Shown piece by piece: positions 30,538 to 39,521 of a DNA stretch of 64,000 nt. A program made the position numbers and the translations under genes. The stretch is from contig NZ_CM001558.1 of NCBI RefSeq assembly GCF_000281895.1, forward strand, positions 3,166,556 to 3,230,555, given 5' to 3'. How positions within the stretch are numbered: position 1 is the first letter of the stretch; every line of letters starts with the position of its first letter. The notes under the pieces were generated by a model that saw nothing but the letters and a program-made list of their open reading frames with translations, did not search any database and was not told the DNA's origin. This DNA comes from Pseudomonas fluorescens Q2-87 (lineage in GTDB: Bacteria; Pseudomonadota; Gammaproteobacteria; Pseudomonadales; Pseudomonadaceae).

Positions 30538-31800
30538 ATGCTCCGACGCCATTTGCTTGCATCGCTCGCGCTGTTGCCGTTGTCGTTTGCGGTCCCGACT
30601 TTGGTACCGCTGGCCGCCGCCGCCACCAGCATTACTGAAGTGCTGTTGCCGCCCTGGGGCACCCTGCCCAAGGGCATGACCGACCGCCTCGCCAGCGAGA
30701 CCGGCGTGACGCTGGATACGCAGACGCTGGGCTGGGACCAGATCCTGACCAAGGTCGCCACCTCGATGATTGCCGGCAGCCCACCGGCCGACACCACGGA
30801 AGTGGACTGGTCATGGGTCGGTCAATTTGGCGCCGCCAACTGGTACCTGCCGCTCAACGATGCCGTGGACGCCGCGACCCTGGCGGACATCCCTTCGGCG
30901 AAATTCTTCATGGTTGAGGGAAAGCTGTTGGCGGTGCCCTATGCCAACGATTTCCGGGTGCTGATCTACAACCGCGACCACCTCGACCGTGCGGGTATCA
31001 AGACTGCACCCACCACGCCTGAGCAGTTGCTGGCCGACGCCAAGGCGATCAAGGCCAAGAACATCACGCAATACCCGATCGCCCTGCCCTTGTCCGCCAC
31101 TGAAGGCAGCGCCACCGCTTGGTATCTGCTGACCAAGGTGTTTGGCGGTGAGCTGTTCAACGAGCAATTCGAACCGCAATTCATCAAGCCCGACTCGGCC
31201 GGCTACCGGGCCATGGCGTTTGAAATCGAAGCGCTCAAGCAAGGTCTGATCAGCCCAGCGGCGACCGGCCTCAAGGACGTCGAGGTGCAGGAGCTGTTCA
31301 AGAAAGGTGACGCCTCGTTCGACCTCGCCGGTTGGGCCGGCAACGTCGCGGTCTACAGCGACCCGAGCAAATCCCAGGTGGCCGAACACGTCGCCGCCGC
31401 GTTGATGCTGAGCACCACCGGAACCGCGCGCACTATCGGCCTGCCGGAAGCCATGGGCATCCCCGCCACGGCAAAAAACAAAGACGGTGCCAGGACCTTC
31501 ATCAACTGGTTCATCAAACCCGAGAACCAGATCGAGAGCTACAAGACCCTTGGCAACCTGCCCACCCGCACCAGCGTGCTCAAGCAGCTCAACAGCGAAG
31601 GCAAGCTCAAGAGCGGTGACGTGATCCTGCAACAGGCCACGCTGGTCGATCCACTGTTCAAGCAAGGCACACCCGTCTGGTACCCGCAATTCACCAGTGC
31701 GGTGTCCAGTGCCCTGAACCAGGCCGCCAAGGGGCAACTGACCGTGGCCCAGGCCGTGGCGCAAATTGCCGAAGAAGCCAAGAGCGCGATGCAGCCGTGA
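30538..31800 (+). CDS. ABC sugar-binding protein (periplasmic)
   Basis: 420 aa. An N-terminal signal sequence (MLRRHLLASLALLPLSFAVPTLVPLAAAA) leads into a family 1 solute-binding domain: LASETGVTLDTQTLGWDQILTKVATSMIAGSPPADTTEVDW, LLAVPYANDFRVLIYNRD, FDLAGWAGNVAVY, and a C-terminal FINWFIKPENQI. It captures a sugar and delivers it to the permeases encoded next. Its stop overlaps the next start. The neighbouring kinase, AgaS-like isomerase and KbaZ suggest an amino sugar such as galactosamine. Confidence 0.9.
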   Translation: MLRRHLLASLALLPLSFAVPTLVPLAAAATSITEVLLPPWGTLPKGMTDRLASETGVTLDTQTLGWDQILTKVATSMIAGSPPADTTEVDWSWVGQFGAANWYLPLNDAVDAATLADIPSAKFFMVEGKLLAVPYANDFRVLIYNRDHLDRAGIKTAPTTPEQLLADAKAIKAKNITQYPIALPLSATEGSATAWYLLTKVFGGELFNEQFEPQFIKPDSAGYRAMAFEIEALKQGLISPAATGLKDVEVQELFKKGDASFDLAGWAGNVAVYSDPSKSQVAEHVAAALMLSTTGTARTIGLPEAMGIPATAKNKDGARTFINWFIKPENQIESYKTLGNLPTRTSVLKQLNSEGKLKSGDVILQQATLVDPLFKQGTPVWYPQFTSAVSSALNQAAKGQLTVAQAVAQIAEEAKSAMQP

Positions 31801-32705
31801 TGACATTGACCTCCATCAGGGAGCGCTTGCGCCCCACACCGGGTGAAACCTGGCTCGGCCTGGCGTATGTGCTGCCGATCATCCTGGTGATGGCCAGCCT
31901 GGTCTTCGTGCCGCTGCTGGCCACGGTGTTCGACAGCCTATATCGGATAGACCCGATGCGCCCCGGGACGCCCTTCGTCGGCCTGCTCAACTACCAGAAC
32001 CTGGCGACCGACAGCAACGTCCAGCACGCCACCTGGAACACCCTGGTCTACGTCGTGCTGGCGGTGGTGCTGGAAACCCTCGGGGGCCTGGCTGCCGCGC
32101 TGCTGTTGAACAAGGTACGGCATGGCCGCCAATGGCTGCTGGCGATCCTGGTGTTGCCCTGGTGCTTGCCGCCGGTGGTCAATGCGCTGGTCTGGCTGTG
32201 GATCTACAACCCTAGCTACGGCGTATTGAACAACCTGCTCAAGGGCATTGGGCTGATCAGTGAAAACCAAGTGTGGTTCAACGACCATCACACCGCGTTG
32301 CTGCTGATTTCCCTGGTCCACGTATGGCGCATGCTGCCGCTCACCGCGATCATTTTGCTCGCGGCGTTGCAGGCGATTCCTGGCGACTTGTATGAAGCCG
32401 CCAAGCTCGACGGCGCCGGGCGCATCAAGTGCTTTCGCATGATCACCCTGCCCCTGATTGCCGGTGGACTGGCCATTTCCCTCAGCCAGTCGACGGTGTT
32501 CGCCTTCAACCTGTTCGATGAAGCGTGGATCCTCAACGGCGCGAGCCTGGACACCCGTAGCTTGATCATCCAGGTGTACATGTCGGCGTTCCAGAACCTG
32601 AAGTTCTCCTATGGCATGGCGTTGTCGGTGCTGGCGATGATCGCCTCGCTGTTGGTATCGATGGTCTATGTGCTCAAGGTCTACCGCGAAACGAGGTTCG
32701 ACTGA
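31800..32705 (+). CDS. ABC sugar permease (MalF type)
   Basis: A 301-aa inner-membrane protein with six predicted helices, beginning LGLAYVLPIILVMASLVFVPLLATVFDSL. The EAA loop contacting the ATPase is EAAKLDGAGRIKCFRMITLPLI, intact. It pairs with the next gene product to form the sugar channel. ATG 31800 overlaps the binding-protein stop (TGATG arrangement), and the stop overlaps the next ATG in the same way, so the genes are translationally coupled. Confidence 0.92.
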   Translation: MTLTSIRERLRPTPGETWLGLAYVLPIILVMASLVFVPLLATVFDSLYRIDPMRPGTPFVGLLNYQNLATDSNVQHATWNTLVYVVLAVVLETLGGLAAALLLNKVRHGRQWLLAILVLPWCLPPVVNALVWLWIYNPSYGVLNNLLKGIGLISENQVWFNDHHTALLLISLVHVWRMLPLTAIILLAALQAIPGDLYEAAKLDGAGRIKCFRMITLPLIAGGLAISLSQSTVFAFNLFDEAWILNGASLDTRSLIIQVYMSAFQNLKFSYGMALSVLAMIASLLVSMVYVLKVYRETRFD

Positions 32706-33580
32706 TGCGCCGATATTTCTTCGAAGGCCTGGGCAAGGCCGGGTTCGCCCTGGCGTTGCTGGCGCTCGTACTGTGGTCGTTGGGCCCAGTGTATTGGGCG
32801 GTTATCACCAGCTTCACCGACCCGCGCGAGATGCTCAGTGGCCAGCTGCATCTGTGGCCACAGCACCCGACCCTGGAGCATTTCGCCAAGTTGTTCGGCG
32901 CCAGCAGTTCGTCCCAGGGTAACGAAGTGCAATCGGTGTGGCCGCAATTTTCCAGAGCCTTCATCAACAGCCTGGTGACCTCGGTGGCGGCGACGCTGTT
33001 GACCCTGGTGGCGGCTGCGTTCGGTGGCTACGCCTTTGTGCGCCTGCGCTTTCCCGGTCGCGACCTGTTGTTCGCACTGGTGGTGGCGAGCATGGCGGTG
33101 CCGGCGTATACCGTGATGATTCCGCTGTACCGCCTGATGATCAGCCTGCAACTGATCGATACCTACCTGGGCGTGACGCTGATCTACGTCTCCGCCTTCT
33201 TGCCGCTGGCCCTATGGCTGATGCGCAGCGTCTACCAGTCGCTGCCGGTATCGTTGGAAGAAGCGGCGTGGTTGGATGGCGCGGGTCGCACCTACACCCT
33301 GGTCCGCATCGTCCTGCCCCTGGCGGCGCCAGGCCTGATCGCCACCGCGATCCTGACGTTCCTCAGCGCCTGGGGGCAGTTCATGGTTCCGTTGGTGTTC
33401 TCGCCGTCCCTCGCGACCAAGTCGCTGACCGTGCTGATTCCTGAATTCGTCACCCGCAACTACGTCGACTACGGCCTGATGAATGCCGCCGGCGTGATCG
33501 CGATGCTGCCACCGGTGCTGCTGGTGATTTTCCTCAACCGTTTCCTGGTGCGCGGGCTGATTGCCGGCGCGACCAAATAA
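32705..33580 (+). CDS. ABC sugar permease (MalG type)
   Basis: A 291-aa second permease, with helices starting LALLALVLWSLGPVYWAVITSF. The EAA motif EEAAWLDGAGRTYTLVRIVLPLAAPG is intact. It forms the heterodimeric membrane channel with the MalF-type protein and is driven by the ATPase encoded at 34589. It is followed by a 24-bp gap and the AgaS-like gene. Standard length for the carbohydrate uptake CUT1 family. Confidence 0.92.
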   Translation: MRRYFFEGLGKAGFALALLALVLWSLGPVYWAVITSFTDPREMLSGQLHLWPQHPTLEHFAKLFGASSSSQGNEVQSVWPQFSRAFINSLVTSVAATLLTLVAAAFGGYAFVRLRFPGRDLLFALVVASMAVPAYTVMIPLYRLMISLQLIDTYLGVTLIYVSAFLPLALWLMRSVYQSLPVSLEEAAWLDGAGRTYTLVRIVLPLAAPGLIATAILTFLSAWGQFMVPLVFSPSLATKSLTVLIPEFVTRNYVDYGLMNAAGVIAMLPPVLLVIFLNRFLVRGLIAGATK

Positions 33581-33604
33581 ACCCTCTCTTGAAAGGACTG
33601 CCCC

Positions 33605-34558
33605 ATGAACATCACTGAACAGGTCATCGTTGAGCAATTTCCTTTTTGGACTTCAGCGTTGACTCAGCCACTGCCGGACTTCACGGCTGCCACGACGGTG
33701 GTGGTCGGTTGCGGCACGTCCTACTACCTGGCACAAACCGTCGCCGGTGCATTGAACCTCAACGGCAAGCGCGCCATCGCCGTTCCGGGTGGAGAATGGG
33801 CCCGGCGCCCAGCGGCCTACTTGGCCACCACAACGGACGTGAAGGTGATCGCCCTGTCGCGCAGCGGCGAGTCCACCGAAACCGTGCAGGCCGTCGATGC
33901 CAGCCGCACACGGGGCCTGGAAACCCTGGGCATCACCTGCGAAGCCGACAGCAGCCTGGCGCGCAACAGCGACCACGTACTGTTTGCCCCGACACACGCC
34001 CTCGAAGGCATCGTCATGAGCAGCTCGGCAAGCCTGATGCTGCTGCTCGGTTTGCGTCTGGCCGGTGTGGAGCTCGACCCGGCGATTGCGGCCAGCGCCG
34101 AACAAGCGATGCGCAGCCTCGACAGTCAGCTCAACAGCGATCTGCTCTCGCGCTCGCACTTCGTGTACCTGGGCGGCGGCGCCTATTACGGCCTGGCCAG
34201 CGAAGGCGCGCTGAAATTGCAGGAAATGAGCCTGACCTACACCCAAGTCTTCCATCCGCTGGAGTACCGCCATGGGCCAGTCAGCCTGGTCGACGAAAAA
34301 ACCTGCGTGGTGCTGATCTACAGCCCCGAAACGTTTGAAGAAGAAAGCCAGCTGTGCGCCGAACTGCAAGCCAAGGGTGCGCGAGTCATCGGTTTCGGCG
34401 GTCCGGGCGATCTTTCGATCGGCATCGGCCAGCAGGGCCTGGACCGCAGCCTGGCGATCCTGCCGGCGTTGCAATTGTTCGGCGAACGCCTGGCCCAGCA
34501 CAAACATCTGGACAGCACCGCACCGCGCCACCTGACCAAGGTTGTGCGCCTTTCCTGA
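33605..34558 (+). CDS. agaS: SIS-domain sugar isomerase/deaminase (AgaS-like)
   Basis: 317 aa with two SIS domains: VVGCGTSYYLAQTVAGAL and ALSRSGESTETVQAVD in the first, SSSASLMLLLGLRLAGV at the hinge, and YLGGGAYYGLASEGALKLQEMSLTYTQVFHPLEYRHGPVSLVD in the second. This is the isomerase half of glucosamine-6-phosphate synthase without the glutaminase domain, as in AgaS/NagB-II deaminases. By gene context it most likely converts galactosamine-6-phosphate to tagatose-6-phosphate plus ammonia. It is somewhat shorter than E. coli AgaS. A role on glucosamine-6-phosphate is the main alternative. Confidence 0.82.
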   Translation: MNITEQVIVEQFPFWTSALTQPLPDFTAATTVVVGCGTSYYLAQTVAGALNLNGKRAIAVPGGEWARRPAAYLATTTDVKVIALSRSGESTETVQAVDASRTRGLETLGITCEADSSLARNSDHVLFAPTHALEGIVMSSSASLMLLLGLRLAGVELDPAIAASAEQAMRSLDSQLNSDLLSRSHFVYLGGGAYYGLASEGALKLQEMSLTYTQVFHPLEYRHGPVSLVDEKTCVVLIYSPETFEEESQLCAELQAKGARVIGFGGPGDLSIGIGQQGLDRSLAILPALQLFGERLAQHKHLDSTAPRHLTKVVRLS

Positions 34559-34588
34559 ATTGCGGCTCCGACACAGGCAGGTTTCCCA

Positions 34589-35668
34589 ATGGCAACGGTC
34601 AACATTCAACAATTGCAAAAAAACTACGGCGCGATTGCGGTGCTGCACGGCATCGACCTGGCCATCGCCGACGGTCAGTTCGTCTCGTTGGTCGGGGCGT
34701 CCGGCTGCGGCAAATCAACGCTGCTGCGAATGATCGCCGGACTGGAAACCGTCAGTGCCGGGACCATTGAGCTCAATGGCAAAGTCATCAACACCCTCTC
34801 GCCCAAGGACCGGGACATCGCCATGGTGTTCCAGAACTACGCGCTGTATCCGCACATGACGGTGGCGCAGAACATGGGCTTCAGCCTGCATCTGCGCAAG
34901 GAGTCGCCCGAACGCATCGACAAGGCCGTGCGGGAAACCGCCGCCCTGCTCGGCCTCACGCCGTACCTGGAGCGCTACCCCAAGGCCTTGTCGGGCGGCC
35001 AGCGCCAGCGCGTCGCCATGGGCCGGGCCATCGTGCGCCAGCCCCAGGTGTTTCTGTTCGACGAACCGCTGTCCAACCTCGACGCCAAGCTGCGGGTGCA
35101 GATGCGCATTGAAATCCGCACGCTGCAACGCCGGCTCGGCACGACTGCTATCTACGTGACCCACGATCAGATGGAGGCCATGACCATGTCCGACCTCATC
35201 GTGGTGATGAACGCCGGGCGCATCGAACAAGTCGGCGCGCCCATCGAGGTCTACGACCGTCCCGTCAACCTCTTCGTCGCGACCTTCATTGGCTCTCCGG
35301 CGATGAACCTGATCGAGGGTGCGCTGGAGCATGAAGGTACGCTGTCGTTCGTGCGGGTCGGTGGCCACAGGATCGCCCTCGGCCGGCACATCGATCGGCT
35401 GCCCTCGACGCCGGTGGTGGTCGGCATCCGACCCGAGCATGTGACCCTGGCGGCGCTGGAAGGCGCAACGTTCTCGCTGCCACTGGGCGTGGAACTGATC
35501 GAGCCAACCGGCGCCGACAGCCATGTCTACGGGCATTCATGCGGGGCCCAGGTGATGGCCTCACTGTCACGGCGCGACAGCCTGGCATTGGGCGACCAGG
35601 TGACGTTACATGGGCGTTGCGAGCAGTTGCACGTGTTCGAGAAGGCCAGTGGGATGCGGGTTGACTGA
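34589..35668 (+). CDS. ABC sugar transporter ATPase (MalK/UgpC type)
   Basis: 359 aa. The nucleotide-binding domain is complete: Walker A GASGCGKSTLLRMIAG, Q-loop FQNYALYPHMTV, signature LSGGQRQRVAMGRAI, Walker B QVFLFDEPLSNLDAKLR, switch His in YVTHDQMEA. The C-terminal third is a TOBE regulatory region (VVGIRPEHV). It powers the two sugar permeases upstream and, as in many MalK-type systems, might be shared with other importers. It ends the amino-sugar gene cluster. Confidence 0.93.
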   Translation: MATVNIQQLQKNYGAIAVLHGIDLAIADGQFVSLVGASGCGKSTLLRMIAGLETVSAGTIELNGKVINTLSPKDRDIAMVFQNYALYPHMTVAQNMGFSLHLRKESPERIDKAVRETAALLGLTPYLERYPKALSGGQRQRVAMGRAIVRQPQVFLFDEPLSNLDAKLRVQMRIEIRTLQRRLGTTAIYVTHDQMEAMTMSDLIVVMNAGRIEQVGAPIEVYDRPVNLFVATFIGSPAMNLIEGALEHEGTLSFVRVGGHRIALGRHIDRLPSTPVVVGIRPEHVTLAALEGATFSLPLGVELIEPTGADSHVYGHSCGAQVMASLSRRDSLALGDQVTLHGRCEQLHVFEKASGMRVD

Positions 35669-35800
35669 AGCGATAGTACGGGCAGCGATACTGCCGGGCG
35701 GGAAAAATCAATCTTGAGCAAACCCGGCTAGGCGCGTCCATGCCGGTATAGTCGACTCTATTGCCGACCGTACCTCCAAGAGCCTTTACCAGTGCCTGAC

Positions 35801-36661
35801 ATGCCGACCCACTCTGCTTACACCAAACGCTTCGACGCTGTGCTCGCCTATATCGATGACAACCTCGAAGGCGACCTGTCGGTAAAGGCGTTGAGCCAAG
35901 TGGCGAATTTTTCGGCCTTTCACTTCCACCGACAGTTCACCGGGTTCGTCGGCGTGCCAGTCTCCCGTTATGTGCAGCTGATGCGGCTACGACGGGCGGC
36001 ACATCGCCTCGCTGCGCTCGCTGACCATTCGATACTGGACGCTGCGTCCGATGCCGGTTTTGAAAGTCCCGAGGCCTTTTCCAGGGCGTTCAGGCGGGCG
36101 TTTGGCATGACGCCGAGTGCGTTTCGCAAGGAACCGAACTGGCAGGTCTGGAATGCGGTGTTCGCCATCCCTCATTTTTCCAGGACGATCATCATGCAAG
36201 TACGAATCGTGCAATTCCCTGAAGTCAGGGTCGCTGCCCTTGAGCATTGCGGGCCCACCGGGCTCGTCAATGAAAGCGTGCGCAAGTTTGTCGAGTGGCG
36301 CATGCACAGCGGACAGTCGCCGGTGGTATCGAGCCGGACCTTTGGCATTCCGTTCAACAACCCCGATACAACACCGGCGCATGCGTTTCGCTTCGCCATC
36401 TGTGGCGAGATTCATGAGGCCGTGGCGCCAAATGCGTCCGGCGTGCATGAACGCATCATTGCTGGCGGTCGCTACGCCGTGGTGCGACATGCGGGGTCAC
36501 CGGATCACATCGGCGAAACGATCTATCCGGTCTACCGCGATTGGCTGCCTGCCAGTGGAGAAGAACTGCGGGACCAGCCGCTGTTCTTCCATTACCTGAG
36601 TGTGTATCCCGAGACGCCGCAGGATCAATGGCAGACCGATGTGTATGTGCCGCTGCAATAG
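35801..36661 (+). CDS. AraC-family regulator with GyrI-like effector domain
   Basis: About 286 aa. The N-terminal AraC DNA-binding domain comes first (FDAVLAYIDDNLEGDLSVKALSQVANFSAFHFHRQFTGFVGVPVSRYVQLMRLRRAAHRL; second helix-turn-helix ILDAASDAGFESPEAFSRAFRRAFGMTPSAFRK). It is followed by a GyrI/BmrR-type small-molecule-binding domain (IVQFPEVRVAALEHCGP ... YAVVRHAGSP). This order is that of Rob/SbmC-like multidrug or toxin responders. The start is either ATG 35801 or GTG 35792; neither has a strong ribosome site. No obvious target operon is attached, as flanking genes run convergently or away. Confidence 0.87.
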   Translation: MPTHSAYTKRFDAVLAYIDDNLEGDLSVKALSQVANFSAFHFHRQFTGFVGVPVSRYVQLMRLRRAAHRLAALADHSILDAASDAGFESPEAFSRAFRRAFGMTPSAFRKEPNWQVWNAVFAIPHFSRTIIMQVRIVQFPEVRVAALEHCGPTGLVNESVRKFVEWRMHSGQSPVVSSRTFGIPFNNPDTTPAHAFRFAICGEIHEAVAPNASGVHERIIAGGRYAVVRHAGSPDHIGETIYPVYRDWLPASGEELRDQPLFFHYLSVYPETPQDQWQTDVYVPLQ

Positions 36662-36674
36662 CGGAGCAAACAAT

Positions 36675-36706
36675 CTGCGGGAGCGAGCCTGCTCGCGGTG
36701 GCGACG
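36675..36706. repeat. REP-like element between convergent genes
   Basis: GCGAGC-CT-GCTCGC hairpin within TGCGGGAGCGAGCCTGCTCG, a common Pseudomonas REP type that differs from the 18-21 kb set. It sits in the 58-bp gap between the convergent araC-type gene and the rhodanese fusion and may act as a bidirectional terminator. Confidence 0.6.
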
Positions 36707-36719
36707 GCTCAGTTACGCA

Positions 36720-39476
36720 TTAAGGGGCCGCGTCAGCCACCGCGAACCCATTGTGCAGGTCCTCAACCAACGCGTCGACATCCTCCAAGCCGATATGCAG
36801 CCGCACCACAGGATTTAACGCCCGGTCCTCGGTCCTGTCACGATCCCTGGTCTCGGCGACGGTCACCAGGCTTTCATAGCCGCCCCAGGAAGCCCCCAAC
36901 CCAAACAGCTGCAACGCATCGATGAAGCGCTCGAGGTATGCATCGTCGGCTTCGCGAAGCTCGAAGGACAGCAATCCGTTACTGCCTTTGAAATCCCGCT
37001 GCCACAGCGCATGGCCGGGATGCTCGGGAAACGCCGGATGAAACACCCGCTTCACCTGCGGTTGCGCCTGTAGCCATTGGGCGACTTCCAATGCCTGGCG
37101 CTCGTGTAAATCCAAGCGTGGCAACAGCGTACAGGCGCCGCGCAGTACCAGGTAGGCGTCGTCCGGGCTCACCGTGTTGCCGAAGGTGTCGCTCATGGCC
37201 GCCAAGGCCGGCCAGGCTTGCTGGCGGGTACAGACGCTGCCCATGACCACGTCGCTGTGGCCGCTGAGGTATTTGGTCAGCGCCATGATCGAGATGTCCG
37301 CGCCCAACTCCAGTGGCCGGTACAGCACACCCGATCCCCAGGTATTGTCCGCCGCCAACAGGATGCCGCGCGGCTTGCAGAGGGCGGCGATGGCCGGCAG
37401 GTCGCAGAGTTCGTAGAGCAACGAACCGGGGACTTCGGTGTAGACCATTTTGGTGTTGGCTTGCAGTCGCCCGGGCAAGTCGCTGCCATCGGGGGCGAAG
37501 TAGCTGACTTCGATGCCGAAGGCTTCGAGAAAGTCCCGCGCCAGGCGCCGTACCGGCGAATACACCGCATCGGTAATCAACACGTGGTCGCCGGGGCGCA
37601 AATAGGCCAGGAACGTTTGTGCCACCGCCGCCAGCCCCGTGCCGAACAAGCGGGTGCGGTAGCCGCCCTCCAATTCAGTGACCAGATCTTCCAGGACAAA
37701 CGCGGTGGGATTGCCCCGTGCGCCATAGGTCAGCACTCGCTCGCTGTCGCGCCGTGAGCGGGCGTCGCGCATTTGCGCCAGGTTGTCGAACAGCACCGTG
37801 CTCAGACGGCTGACCGGTACATTGACTGACCGCGCGCCGTTGCCGTTCTCGGGCCGCGCCCCATGGACCAGGCGGGTGCGGACTCGCTCGCCGGCAGGCT
37901 TGCGATGGGGCGGATGCAAGGGCTTGAGGCTGGCTATTTCGTCGTCGTTCATCTGCGCCAGCAAGCCGATCTCCCAGGCCAGATACTGTCGCGCTGCATC
38001 CTTGTTTCCAGCGTGGCGATCATGGGTGAAGAACAGGAAGTCGATGCATTGTTCGTCCGCCAGCGTGCCAGCCCCTTCCCGCACCGCGAACCCTGCCCCA
38101 CGCCAGGCATCAAATCCGCCGTCCAGCACGCTGAACGACGCCTCGGGCCATTCCAGCGCGGCCAATGCGGCCAGCCGGGGATCGTCCGCCACCAGCACCA
38201 CGGGACGTCGCTCACCTGCCAGGGCACGAGCCAACAGCGGTCGGATCGACCAGCGAGCCCCTGCTATATGAGCTTTGCGGTAGGCCATGCTCGGACGCAG
38301 GTCGATCAATGCAACCGCCTCATCCTTCAGCGCATCGGCCAAGGCCTGGGCGCTGATCAGGGGCAGCGCTTCAGGCAAGACGAGCTTCGCAGCCGGCAAC
38401 GCCAGGCCACTGTCCACGCCTTGCGCCAATGCATAGGCTTCATGCCCCAACTGCCGCAGCCAGCCGGCGATGATCGGTGCCCGTACACCGTCACTGTCAA
38501 ACAGCACCACGCGGGCCTGGCGCACACCGATGTAAAGATCGGTGGACTGAATCAGCTGCCCGCCCGGCGTGTGTTGCGCCCCCGGCAACGTGCCGGCGAC
38601 GAATTCCTCGGCGGTGCGCACATCACAGAGGAACAGGCTGCGCCGCGCCTCCCTCGCCCACTGTTCGACCTGCGCTGCCGCAACAGTCGGCGCACCGGCG
38701 CGCTCAGCCAAACGCGCTGCCGCGAGGCGCTGCGTCGGCAGGCTGCTTTGCGACACTTCATCGGCGTACCGACGGTCGCTGCCATGCTCCAGCTGGAAGT
38801 CTTCCAAATACCAGCCCTGCGTGCCGTTTTCCAGGGCATAGACCGGGTTCTTCAGCCCCAGGTCGATCAGCGTCTGGGCGCCGATGATGCTGCGGGTTCG
38901 ACCGGCGCAGTTCACCACGATGGGCGTCTGCTCGTTCGGCACCAGGTCGTGCACGCGATAACCCAGCTCGCCGTTGGGGCAGCAGATCGAACCGGGAATG
39001 GTCATCTTGCGGTACTCCTCGAACGGTCGGCCGTCGAGGATCACCAGCGGTTCGCCCCGGGCTTGCCATTGGGCCAGTTGGCGGGCGGTGACATGCGGCG
39101 TGTGCCGGGCCTCCTCGACCTTCTCGCCAAACGCCTTGGACGGTACATGCACACCGGCGAACAGCTGATGACCGGCAGCCTGCCAACCCTGCGCGCCACC
39201 GGCCAGGCTGTGCACGCTGGCATACCCCAGCGCTTCCAGGCGCAGGACCGCGCGCTCAGCCAGGCCGCCGCCATCCTGGTCATAAATCACCAACCGAACC
39301 TGGAGGTTTGGCGCCAGGCGAAGGGCCTCCAGCTCCAGACGGCTGTAAGGCAGGTTCACCCCGAAAAACAGGTGGGCTTCGCCGTACTGGCCGTGCTCGC
39401 GCACATCAAACAGGGCGATTTCTTGCCCGTCGAACAACCACTGCTGCAATTGCCCGGGCGTTATGGTCTGGCTCAT
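36720..39476 (-). CDS. Four-rhodanese / C-S lyase (MetC-like) fusion protein
   Basis: 918 aa. Residues about 1-105, 125-235, 265-365 and 375-470 are rhodanese modules. Only the second has the catalytic cysteine (VVNCAGRTRS, Cys190); the equivalent loops of modules 1, 3 and 4 read YDQDGG, FDSDGV and ADDPR and are probably structural. After a linker (about 470-530) a complete Cys/Met-metabolism PLP enzyme follows (RLVHGARPENGNGARSVNVP, TRLFGTGLAA, and PLP Lys735 in MALTKYLSGHSD), as in cystathionine beta-lyase. In many pseudomonads these appear to be two genes; here the frame is continuous with no stop. The lyase would release sulfide or persulfide from a thio-amino acid and the rhodanese would accept sulfur. 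ATG 39476. Last gene of the sulfur operon, 45 bp after the dioxygenase. Confidence 0.88.
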   Translation of the reverse strand: MSQTITPGQLQQWLFDGQEIALFDVREHGQYGEAHLFFGVNLPYSRLELEALRLAPNLQVRLVIYDQDGGGLAERAVLRLEALGYASVHSLAGGAQGWQAAGHQLFAGVHVPSKAFGEKVEEARHTPHVTARQLAQWQARGEPLVILDGRPFEEYRKMTIPGSICCPNGELGYRVHDLVPNEQTPIVVNCAGRTRSIIGAQTLIDLGLKNPVYALENGTQGWYLEDFQLEHGSDRRYADEVSQSSLPTQRLAAARLAERAGAPTVAAAQVEQWAREARRSLFLCDVRTAEEFVAGTLPGAQHTPGGQLIQSTDLYIGVRQARVVLFDSDGVRAPIIAGWLRQLGHEAYALAQGVDSGLALPAAKLVLPEALPLISAQALADALKDEAVALIDLRPSMAYRKAHIAGARWSIRPLLARALAGERRPVVLVADDPRLAALAALEWPEASFSVLDGGFDAWRGAGFAVREGAGTLADEQCIDFLFFTHDRHAGNKDAARQYLAWEIGLLAQMNDDEIASLKPLHPPHRKPAGERVRTRLVHGARPENGNGARSVNVPVSRLSTVLFDNLAQMRDARSRRDSERVLTYGARGNPTAFVLEDLVTELEGGYRTRLFGTGLAAVAQTFLAYLRPGDHVLITDAVYSPVRRLARDFLEAFGIEVSYFAPDGSDLPGRLQANTKMVYTEVPGSLLYELCDLPAIAALCKPRGILLAADNTWGSGVLYRPLELGADISIMALTKYLSGHSDVVMGSVCTRQQAWPALAAMSDTFGNTVSPDDAYLVLRGACTLLPRLDLHERQALEVAQWLQAQPQVKRVFHPAFPEHPGHALWQRDFKGSNGLLSFELREADDAYLERFIDALQLFGLGASWGGYESLVTVAETRDRDRTEDRALNPVVRLHIGLEDVDALVEDLHNGFAVADAAP

Positions 39477-39521
39477 GGAAGTCCCGCTGGAAAAATGAAA
39501 TGGCACAAATGTGAGGTGGCG

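Noticed and set aside
35669..35710. Terminator after the sugar ATPase gene (GGCAG-CGATA-CTGCC)
   Set aside because: The stem is only 5-6 bp and is not followed by a U-tract.
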